Below, in pieces: positions 1 through 4,874 of a DNA stretch of 6,869 bases; position 1 is the stretch's first letter; each line of letters begins with the position of its first letter. A program made the position numbers and the translations under genes. Below the pieces are notes generated by a model. That model was given only the letters and a program-made list of their open reading frames with translations. It was not told the DNA's origin and did no database searches. Source of the stretch: Thermoplasmatota archaeon (GTDB lineage Archaea; Thermoplasmatota; E2; DHVEG-1); NCBI GenBank assembly GCA_030612095.1, contig JAUWOO010000096.1, positions 1 through 6,869 of the forward strand. Reading direction: 5' to 3'.

Positions 1-2
1 CT

Positions 3-446
3 GAAATTTTTGAAGAAAAACTAAAAGAGAAGAAAATTAATGTTGATTTGATAGAAATCGAATCTGTAAAAAGACCTAGCTATCTTAAGGCAGGCATATC
101 TGCTGTAAGGCAAAAAGATTTGCCCATAAAAAACACTGATTATAATCTAAATAAATATGATGTATTACTAGTTGGCTCTCCAGTCTGGGTAGGTAAACCT
201 GCCCCATTCATCAAGACGTTTTTTAACAATGCACTAAACATTAAAGGAAAAAAATCCGCTGTTTTTGTTACTTGTTCCAGTAGTCCTGATTCGCAATTAA
301 AAGCAGCAGAAATAATTAAAGAGGATTTGGAAAAACTAGGCATCAAACAAGTCAACGCCTTAATTGCATTGAATATGAAAGAGGAGGAAATAATAAGGGG
401 AAAGAAAAAAATTGAAGGTTTTATTATGGATATTTTCTCCAAGTAA
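3..446 (+). CDS. Flavodoxin-family protein, 5' end missing (partial)
   Basis: This is the C-terminal part of a small FMN-binding flavodoxin-fold protein, probably a cytosolic electron carrier or NAD(P)H-linked reductase subunit. The frame is open from the first complete codon at position 3, giving 147 visible residues. About 20 N-terminal residues, including the phosphate-binding loop (S/T-x-T-G-N-T in the family), lie beyond the left edge. Visible hallmarks are a beta strand followed by GSPVWVGKPAPFIKTFF (about residues 57-73), the usual second FMN-side loop with its Trp, and strand AVFVTCSSS (about residues 86-94), the third flavin-side loop. The protein ends in a basic amphipathic helix. 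The first TTG, at 48, is inside the conserved fold and is not the start. It is transcribed toward htpX, with 82 bp between the two stops. The fold is fairly certain; redox partner and substrate cannot be told. Confidence 0.8.
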   Translation, partial: EIFEEKLKEKKINVDLIEIESVKRPSYLKAGISAVRQKDLPIKNTDYNLNKYDVLLVGSPVWVGKPAPFIKTFFNNALNIKGKKSAVFVTCSSSPDSQLKAAEIIKEDLEKLGIKQVNALIALNMKEEEIIRGKKKIEGFIMDIFSK

Positions 447-528
447 ATAGAATCGCCTAAAATCTGCTATCCCATTCAGAGCAAATCACCCTTATTGTAA
501 AAGTATATTTGAAATATCTGCGGAAAAA

Positions 529-1434
529 TTACATTGATCGAAGCCGTCTGATTCTTTCATCTATTGGAGGATGTGTGGACCATATGGAATCCCTAAGTGA
601 CCTCTTAAAAGGATTTGCAATGTATAAAGGTGCTACAGTCTTCGATCCTTTAGGTTTTCCCTGAGGATTATCGGATTTAATTTTCTCTAATGCCTTTGCA
701 AGTCCTTCAGGATTTCTTGTGAGATAGGCACCGTTTGAATCAGCTAGATATTCCCTTCTACGTGAAATCATCAAATACGTAAGCCTTGAGAAAATTGGTG
801 CGAGTATGACAAACAGGATAGCAATGACAAGAAGGATTGCATTGCCTTCGTTTCTCCTCCCTCTTCCAGCTCCACCCCAAAAAAGTGAATAAAATAAAAT
901 TTCAGAGATAAGAGCAATTGTCCCAACTACTGCTATTGTGACTGTTGCTATAAGAATATCATAATTTTTTATATGACTCATTTCATGGCCAATAACACCT
1001 TCAAGTTCATCCGGTTTTAACTTCCTCAAAGCACCAGTCGTAGCGCAAATAATTGATTTCTCTGGTTTTTTACCTGTTGCAAATGCGTTAATATTGTCAG
1101 AATCTTGTACATACACCTTTGGAGTGGGAAGCCCTGCAGCAATTGCTACCTCCTCAACCTTATACATCAATAATTTTTCCTCTCGAACTCTTGGATTTGC
1201 AGGTCGTGCTTTTGCTGCAGAAAGCACCGTTTGTACCGAGAAAGAATAAGTAACCAATATGTATACAAGCGCAATGGGAATACCAAACACAAGTGCGATA
1301 AGGAAGTTGTCAAAGAAGATATACCCAAAGGCAAAGATAACACCGCAGAATAATAAAGCCATAAATGTACATATGAGTACAGTTAGTCGCTTGTTTTTGC
1401 GTATCTGATCTTCTACGAGTATTCGCTTGCCCAT
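529..1434 (-). CDS. htpX: HtpX-family membrane zinc metalloprotease (M48B)
   Basis: HtpX enzymes are membrane-embedded endopeptidases that cut misfolded membrane proteins, with the active site on the cytosolic face. The 301-residue product has the family's usual length and order. Two N-terminal transmembrane segments (about 17-40 and 45-67) are followed by a soluble region with the conserved stretch DSDNINAFATG (111-121). Next come the zinc motif HEMSH (150-154; ligands H150 and H154, catalytic E151) and two more membrane segments (about 159-181 and 198-218). SRRREYLAD (224-232) supplies the third zinc ligand, E228, and STHPPIDERI (286-295) closes the domain. All catalytic residues are intact. 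The ATG is 22 nt after the lemA stop and has no clear Shine-Dalgarno site, so translation is probably coupled to lemA in one operon. A short T run directly after the stop (on this strand) may help end transcription. The family assignment is very secure; the archaeal substrate is not known from sequence. Confidence 0.96.
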   Translation of the reverse strand: MGKRILVEDQIRKNKRLTVLICTFMALLFCGVIFAFGYIFFDNFLIALVFGIPIALVYILVTYSFSVQTVLSAAKARPANPRVREEKLLMYKVEEVAIAAGLPTPKVYVQDSDNINAFATGKKPEKSIICATTGALRKLKPDELEGVIGHEMSHIKNYDILIATVTIAVVGTIALISEILFYSLFWGGAGRGRRNEGNAILLVIAILFVILAPIFSRLTYLMISRRREYLADSNGAYLTRNPEGLAKALEKIKSDNPQGKPKGSKTVAPLYIANPFKRSLRDSIWSTHPPIDERIRRLRSM

Positions 1435-1456
1435 GGTATCAAACGTTTAAAATCAT

Positions 1457-2014
1457 TTAGAACGATACTTTAGGTAATTCTCTATCTGCTTCTGGAATCT
1501 GCAGCATCTCTCGCTCTTTTTTACCCATTCTCTCTGCAAAGATTATTCCAGGAAATGTCTCGATTGTGTTGTTGAATGATAAAACTGTGTCATTATAATG
1601 TTGACGGGAATATGCAATTTTATCCTCGGTGTGCGTCAATTCATCCTGTAGATTCAGAAAGTTCTGATTTGCCTTTAGGTCAGGATAATTTTCTGAAACC
1701 GCAAACAAGGATTTCAGTGCACCTGTAAGCATGTTATCTGCATCGATGTTCTCCTGTGGCGATTTTGCACCCATAAGTGCAGAGCGGGCTTTGGTAACAT
1801 TTTCAAGAACCTCTTTCTCATGCTTCATGTATCCTTTGACTGTTTCCATGAGATTAGGTATCAAATCTGCCCGTCTTTTAAGCTGAACATCAATCTGAGC
1901 CCATGAATTATCTATGCGGTTTTCAAGTCTAATTATTTTGTTATAATAGCTCAGAAATACCAGTAGAACTATTACCAAAATTAGTACGATGATACCAATA
2001 ATTATCTCTATCAT
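1457..2014 (-). CDS. lemA: LemA family membrane-anchored helical protein
   Basis: The product is 185 residues, the usual LemA size. One strongly hydrophobic N-terminal helix (about 3-23) anchors it, with the remainder forming a long helical bundle. Family signatures are NSWAQIDVQLKRRADLIPNL (36-55), the helix leading to VTKARSAL (73-80), SENYPDLKANQNFLNLQDEL (107-126), IAYSRQHYND (133-142) and IETFPG (151-156). The biochemical role of LemA proteins is not settled. They are often encoded next to htpX or TPM/DUF2207-type membrane proteins and are thought to act in membrane stress or as partners of membrane proteases, which the adjacent htpX supports. The start is well fixed: GAGGTGA lies 4 nt before the ATG and a TATA-like box about 45 nt upstream. 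It appears to be the first gene of a lemA-htpX transcript. Family identity is very secure; the function is inferred. Confidence 0.95.
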   Translation of the reverse strand: MIEIIIGIIVLILVIVLLVFLSYYNKIIRLENRIDNSWAQIDVQLKRRADLIPNLMETVKGYMKHEKEVLENVTKARSALMGAKSPQENIDADNMLTGALKSLFAVSENYPDLKANQNFLNLQDELTHTEDKIAYSRQHYNDTVLSFNNTIETFPGIIFAERMGKKEREMLQIPEADRELPKVSF

Positions 2015-2018
2015 ATTC

Positions 2019-2025
2019 TCACCTC
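2019..2025 (-). promoter_or_regulatory. Shine-Dalgarno site of lemA
   Basis: On the minus strand this reads GAGGTGA and ends 4 nt before the lemA ATG. It is a full match to the archaeal 16S rRNA anti-Shine-Dalgarno core and fixes the lemA start. Confidence 0.8.
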
Positions 2026-2057
2026 AATCATTTTTTTCTTAGTTAATACCATCTTTC

Positions 2058-2064
2058 ATATAAA
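2058..2064 (-). promoter_or_regulatory. TATA-like box of the lemA-htpX operon
   Basis: On the minus strand the sequence is TTTATAT, about 44-50 nt upstream of the lemA ATG. With normal archaeal spacing, transcription would start near 2035, leaving a leader of about 20 nt that includes the Shine-Dalgarno site. The box lies in the 84-bp gap after the lsrF-like gene, so lemA-htpX can be transcribed separately, although readthrough is possible. Confidence 0.5.
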
Positions 2065-2098
2065 GCTATCTAGTTGATATCCCTACCTGGAAAAACAT

Positions 2099-2881
2099 CT
2101 ATTTTTTATTGGAGTTAAATATATCAAAAGCTTCTTTTGGCGTCACGTCTTTGTGTATTATTGCATTTACTGCTTTGAGCATACCTACAGGATCAGTGCT
2201 TTGGAAGACATTCCGACCCATGTCGACACCTATTGCCCCTGCCTGTATTGCATCATATGCCATATTTAATGCATCTTTTTCAGGTTGTTTTTTGCCACCT
2301 GCAATCACCACGGGTACAGGACAGGATTCAATTACCTTTTCAAAGTCTTTACAGAAATAGGTTTTGACAATATGTGCGCCGAGTTCAGCAGCCATACGTG
2401 AAGCAAGACCAAGATAACGCACGTCTTTTGCCATGTCTTTTCCAACCGCAGTTACTGCAAGTACTGGGATTCCATATCGCTCTGCTTCATCAATGTATTT
2501 TGTCATACCTAGTAAGGTATCACGTTCAAAATCTGCACCCACAAGTATCGAATAAGCCACTCCAGAAACATTGAGTCTTATTGCATCTTCAATAGAAACG
2601 ACAGTGCCTTCATGCAATAATTCCTTGCCTACGATACTAGTCCCGCCTGAAACTCTTAGGACAATTGGAATGTCCGTCACAGGATCAACATAATTACGTA
2701 ATGCTCCACGGGTAAGCATCAAAGTATCTGCATATGGCAGTAGTGGGTTGATCATTTCATCAAGTTTTTCAAGTCCTGTTGTAGGTCCCATAAAGTACCC
2801 ATGATCAACAGCAAGCATAACGGTACGTCCATCTCTTGGTTTGATTATTTTAGATAGTCGGTTTTTCATTCCCCAATCCAT
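2099..2881 (-). CDS. lsrF: LsrF-like class I aldolase/thiolase family enzyme (DhnA/DeoC-type TIM barrel)
   Basis: The 260-residue protein matches the E. coli LsrF pattern nearly end to end from its DWGM(K/Q)xRLS start. LsrF transfers an acetyl group from the phosphorylated AI-2 breakdown product 3-hydroxy-5-phosphonooxypentane-2,4-dione to CoA. Visible elements are VMLAVDHGYF (21-30, with the conserved Asp-His pair D26-H27) and GPTTGLE (32-38). IVKTY (171-175) carries K173, which aligns with the Schiff-base lysine of the family. Phosphate-binding loops are IAGGKKQPE (193-201) and GVDMGRNVFQ (218-227). The roughly 30-residue N-terminal extension of E. coli LsrF is absent. A Shine-Dalgarno-like AGAGGCGA sits 7 nt before the ATG, so the short form is probably real. 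No lsrABCDGKR gene is nearby, so an AI-2 role is doubtful. Archaeal relatives include fructose-1,6-bisphosphate aldolase and the 2-amino-3,7-dideoxyheptulosonate synthase of the alternative shikimate route. The fold and Schiff-base chemistry are secure; the substrate is open. Confidence 0.88.
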   Translation of the reverse strand: MDWGMKNRLSKIIKPRDGRTVMLAVDHGYFMGPTTGLEKLDEMINPLLPYADTLMLTRGALRNYVDPVTDIPIVLRVSGGTSIVGKELLHEGTVVSIEDAIRLNVSGVAYSILVGADFERDTLLGMTKYIDEAERYGIPVLAVTAVGKDMAKDVRYLGLASRMAAELGAHIVKTYFCKDFEKVIESCPVPVVIAGGKKQPEKDALNMAYDAIQAGAIGVDMGRNVFQSTDPVGMLKAVNAIIHKDVTPKEAFDIFNSNKK

Positions 2882-2888
2882 AAGTAAA

Positions 2889-2896
2889 TCGCCTCT
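2889..2896 (-). promoter_or_regulatory. Shine-Dalgarno-like site of the lsrF-like gene
   Basis: On the minus strand it reads AGAGGCGA, 7 nt before the ATG. It differs by one base (C for T) from the GAGGTGA at lemA and matches the variant at divergent pepD. It supports the start at 2881, and thus the absence of the N-terminal extension found in E. coli LsrF. Confidence 0.6.
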
Positions 2897-2916
2897 GATC
2901 TCTCAGTGAATAACCA

Positions 2917-2943
2917 AACATTATATAAATTATTTCTAATGTT
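2917..2943. repeat. Inverted repeat flanking the lsrF TATA box (candidate operator)
   Basis: AACATTA (2917-2923) is repeated exactly as its reverse complement TAATGTT (2937-2943), with a 13-bp spacer. The arm centres are 20 bp apart, about two helical turns, as expected for a dimeric helix-turn-helix protein binding one face of DNA. The spacer contains most of the minus-strand TATA box. In AT-rich DNA a 7-bp match can arise by chance, so the operator call is an inference from symmetry, spacing and position. Confidence 0.35.
2922..2929 (-). promoter_or_regulatory. TATA box of the lsrF-like gene
   Basis: On the minus strand the sequence is TTTATATA, preceded by an A-rich stretch (AAATAA) where a BRE would lie. 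It ends 41 nt upstream of the start codon, so transcription would start near 2900 with a leader of about 20 nt. The box sits between and partly under the arms of a 7-bp inverted repeat (2917-2943), which suggests a regulator competing with TBP. Confidence 0.6.
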
Positions 2944-2952
2944 CTTAGCAAA

Positions 2953-2962
2953 TCTTTTAATT
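2953..2962 (+). promoter_or_regulatory. Weak TATA-like box of pepD
   Basis: The sequence CTTTTAATTT lies about 42-51 nt before the pepD ATG, with an A-rich GCAAAT just upstream in the BRE position. The match is moderate, but no better candidate exists at the right distance. A start of transcription near 2983 would leave about 20 nt of leader. It would also exclude the upstream in-frame codons at 2962-3003 from the message. Confidence 0.35.
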
Positions 2963-2992
2963 TGATGTCGTGTTACCGATTTTTAAACCAAG

Positions 2993-3000
2993 GGAGGCGA
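2993..3000 (+). promoter_or_regulatory. Shine-Dalgarno site fixing the pepD start
   Basis: GGAGGCGA lies 3 nt before the ATG at 3004 (core GGAGG ends 6 nt before it). It is within the longest open frame, which could otherwise start at the TTG at 2962 or the ATG at 2965. Neither of those has a ribosome binding site, so 3004 is the start. Confidence 0.8.
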
Positions 3001-3003
3001 ATT

Positions 3004-4452
3004 ATGTCAGTAATTGATAATTTAGAACCGAAACTATTATGGAAAGAATTTGAAGAAATCAGTAAAATACCTCGTTGTTCAAAACATGAGGAAAAGATTA
3101 GAGAATACCTTCTAGATTTTGCAAAGCAACATGATCTGAAGTCAAAAACGGATAAAACGGGGAATGTAGTCATTTCAAAACCTGCAAGCTCTGGAATGGA
3201 AGGAAAACCCACTGTAATTTTGCAGAGTCACATGGATATGGTCTGTGAGAAAAATAGCGATGTTGACCATGATTTTACCAAAGATCCAATTAAGTTCAAA
3301 CTCAACGGAGACATCCTCACAGCCGATGGTACAACACTTGGAGCGGATGATGGAATAGGTGTCGCAACAACTCTTGCAATACTAGAAGACAATACATTGA
3401 AACATGGACCTATAGAAGGTTTGTTCACTGTTGATGAGGAAACTGGACTTACTGGTGCATTCGCATTAGAATCGGATATGCTAACAGGAAAAATAATGCT
3501 TAACATCGATAGTGAAGATTTTGGTGTGATAACAGTTGGATGTGCCGGTGGAGGAGATTCAAAAATAAAACTACCTTTAAAAACACAGCCCATCGGTAAA
3601 GACATGGAAAACATACTCATTAAAATCTCTGGATTAAGGGGAGGGCATTCCGGTGTTGATGCCCACGAACAGAGAGGAAATGCAATAAAACTACTGGTAC
3701 GTATGCTTTGGAAAACATCACAAAACTATGGCTTTTGTTTAGCAGACATCAAAGGTGGGGATAAACACAATGCAATACCACGTGAGGCATATGCCAAAGT
3801 TTCCATTGATAAGGCAGACAAAAGCAAGTTCATATCTGACTTAAAATCTGAGGAGAAAGACATACTAGGAGAGATAAAGCCTATTGATCCGAATTTTAAA
3901 ATGGATGTAGAAGACATTGAAAAACCAGATAAAGTTCTTGATAAGAACTCGCAGAATAATTTGTTGAATCTATTACATGGTCTCCCTCATGGCGTTGATA
4001 AAATGAGTTATGACATATCAGGTCTTGTTGAAACATCTACCAATCTAGCAACAGTAATTCTGGATGGAAACAGTGCAATAATGGGTCTAAGTTCAAGAAG
4101 TTCAATAGCATCGGCTTTACAGGACTTCCGCGACAGGATACATGCAATTGCAAATCTTTCAGGCGCAACAGTTTCTGAGGAAACGCCATATCCTGGATGG
4201 AAGCCGAACCTGGATTCCAAATTACTTAAGCAATCTAAGAAGATCTTCAAGGAAATGTACGGTAAAGATCCATCAGTAGAAGCAATACATGCTGGACTTG
4301 AATGTGGAATAATAGGGGAAAAATTCCCAGGCATGGATATGATCTCCATAGGACCAACAATCAAATATCCACATTCGCCAGAAGAACAAGTTCATGTTAG
4401 CACTGTCGATAAATTCTACGATTTTACGCTGAAAATAATAGAGAGCGTATAA
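3004..4452 (+). CDS. pepD: Aminoacyl-histidine dipeptidase (M20 family, PepD/carnosinase type)
   Basis: PepD is a cytosolic dizinc dipeptidase that cuts Xaa-His and other dipeptides. From the ATG at 3004 the product has 482 residues, against 485 in E. coli PepD, and aligns along its whole length. Metal ligands are all present: H76 (in SHMDMV), bridging D115 (LGADDG), E146 (DEETG), D169 (NIDSED) and H457 (PHSP). The catalytic pair D78 and E145 is intact. Each is 4 residues lower than in the bacterial enzyme, so spacing is fully conserved. Other family blocks are GLRGGHSG (210-217) in the lid/dimer domain, NAIPREA (256-262), YPGWKPN (396-402) and IHAGLECG (428-435). There is no signal peptide. 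It appears to be monocistronic, divergent from the lsrF-like gene, and ends at a T-rich terminator. PepD is best known from bacteria, so lateral acquisition is possible. The enzyme class is very secure; substrate range cannot be read from sequence. Confidence 0.96.
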   Translation: MSVIDNLEPKLLWKEFEEISKIPRCSKHEEKIREYLLDFAKQHDLKSKTDKTGNVVISKPASSGMEGKPTVILQSHMDMVCEKNSDVDHDFTKDPIKFKLNGDILTADGTTLGADDGIGVATTLAILEDNTLKHGPIEGLFTVDEETGLTGAFALESDMLTGKIMLNIDSEDFGVITVGCAGGGDSKIKLPLKTQPIGKDMENILIKISGLRGGHSGVDAHEQRGNAIKLLVRMLWKTSQNYGFCLADIKGGDKHNAIPREAYAKVSIDKADKSKFISDLKSEEKDILGEIKPIDPNFKMDVEDIEKPDKVLDKNSQNNLLNLLHGLPHGVDKMSYDISGLVETSTNLATVILDGNSAIMGLSSRSSIASALQDFRDRIHAIANLSGATVSEETPYPGWKPNLDSKLLKQSKKIFKEMYGKDPSVEAIHAGLECGIIGEKFPGMDMISIGPTIKYPHSPEEQVHVSTVDKFYDFTLKIIESV

Positions 4453-4468
4453 GTTTTCAAATCCAACC

Positions 4469-4487
4469 CTCTTTTTCTTTCTTTTTA
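4469..4487 (+). terminator. T-rich intrinsic terminator of pepD
   Basis: A pyrimidine tract containing CTTTTTCTTTCTTTTTA starts 17 nt after the pepD stop. There is no GC-rich hairpin before it, as is usual for archaeal terminators. Nearly the same motif recurs at 4741-4758. Confidence 0.6.
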
Positions 4488-4737
4488 AAATTCTTTAAAC
4501 CCTGCCATTCTTTTTTCCATTTAATTCCTGCTTCATAGCAAATTACTAAAGCAAAAAGTGTATTTTACTCCCTATCAGCGCGGGTATGATCTAGGGGTCA
4601 TGAGAGACGTCTTATCTTTTAATTTTTCGACGAGAAAACCGGCGATTATCTCAACGAAAAGTACGTTATAGTATAGCACGATAACAATTATTTTTCGGCA
4701 TAACTTCCAATAGTATTTTCCACGGACTAACTAAAAC
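4488..4737. other. Unassigned intergenic stretch, possible small transcript or decayed gene
   Basis: No recognisable gene lies here, but the stretch is not featureless. It contains short GC-rich islands (for example around 4576-4585 and 4628-4644) in an AT-rich background and is bounded on both sides by near-identical terminator-like T tracts. On the plus strand a frame is open from 4525 to 4671, with a GTG at 4558 (37 codons) and an ATG at 4600 (23 codons). On the minus strand a frame of 51 codons is open from 4730 to 4575, with no ATG near its beginning. Neither has a good ribosome binding site or a family I recognise. No convincing tRNA, C/D or H/ACA RNA was found. A non-coding RNA, a leaderless small protein or a degenerate gene are all possible. 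Confidence 0.3.
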
Positions 4738-4758
4738 CTTCTTTTTTCTTTCTTTTTA
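4738..4758 (+). terminator. Second T-rich terminator-like motif with no assigned gene upstream
   Basis: CTTTTTTCTTTCTTTTTA (4741-4758) is the pepD terminator motif with one extra T. It lies about 250 bp past that terminator, just before the protease promoter. It may be a backup terminator that insulates the protease gene, or the end of an unannotated short transcript from 4488-4737. Confidence 0.4.
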
Positions 4759-4774
4759 CATTACATTCCTAAAG

Positions 4775-4784
4775 ATATATATTT
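4775..4784 (+). promoter_or_regulatory. Possible distal TATA box of the protease gene
   Basis: The sequence ATATATATTT, preceded by CCTAAAG as a possible BRE, lies about 90-100 nt before the protease start. It could give a longer leader starting near 4805. The proximal box at 4825-4834 is better placed, so this is a weaker call. Confidence 0.25.
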
Positions 4785-4824
4785 AGTTGTGGCACATCCC
4801 CGATAAGAACTAATCTTCAAAACA

Positions 4825-4834
4825 TTTAAATATA
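4825..4834 (+). promoter_or_regulatory. TATA box of the secreted subtilase gene
   Basis: TTTAAATATA matches the archaeal TATA consensus, with an A-rich CAAAAC just upstream as a BRE candidate. It ends 40 nt before the start codon. Transcription would begin near 4853-4857, leaving a leader of about 20 nt containing the Shine-Dalgarno site. An inverted repeat covers the predicted start point. Confidence 0.65.
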
Positions 4835-4841
4835 ATTGAGA

Positions 4842-4856
4842 GGTTATTTTATAACC
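4842..4856. repeat. Perfect inverted repeat at the predicted transcription start (candidate operator)
   Basis: GGTTATTTTATAACC has two exact 6-bp arms around a 3-bp centre. It begins 7 bp after the TATA box and spans the expected initiation point, where a bound repressor would block RNA polymerase. As RNA it would be only a weak AU-rich hairpin at the extreme 5' end or outside the message. A DNA operator is therefore more likely than a leader structure. Function is inferred from symmetry and place only. Confidence 0.45.
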
Positions 4857-4863
4857 ATTGTAC

Positions 4864-4869
4864 GGAGGT
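4864..4869 (+). promoter_or_regulatory. Shine-Dalgarno site of the subtilase gene
   Basis: GGAGGT lies 5 nt before the ATG at 4875. It is a strong archaeal site and fixes the start directly in front of a classical signal peptide. Confidence 0.8.
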
Positions 4870-4874
4870 AAAAT

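Noticed and set aside
48..446. TTG at 48 as the start of the flavodoxin-like protein
   Set aside because: The frame is open to the left edge and the residues before 48 (EIFEEKLKEKKINVD) continue the flavodoxin fold, so the gene is truncated by the window.
505..517. Palindrome ATATTTGAAATAT between the flavodoxin and htpX stops
   Set aside because: It is short, AT-only in its arms, and lies in a convergent gap with no T tract directly after it. No better than chance in this base composition.
3228..4364. Several open frames antisense to pepD (3228-3620, 3726-3917, 4008-4364)
   Set aside because: They mirror the codon pattern of a strongly conserved gene, have no ribosome binding sites and contain low-complexity Ser/Pro-rich translations.
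4580..4650. tRNA-like box A (TGATCTAGGGG) near 4587-4597
   Set aside because: There is no GTTCRANNCC box B downstream, the supposed acceptor GCGCGGG has no complement at the right distance, and no anticodon stem fits.
4600..4671. 23-codon plus-strand frame starting at ATG 4600
   Set aside because: The only upstream purine run (AGGGG at 4593-4597) is just 2 nt from the ATG, and the peptide matches nothing known to me. It is kept only as part of the unassigned region.
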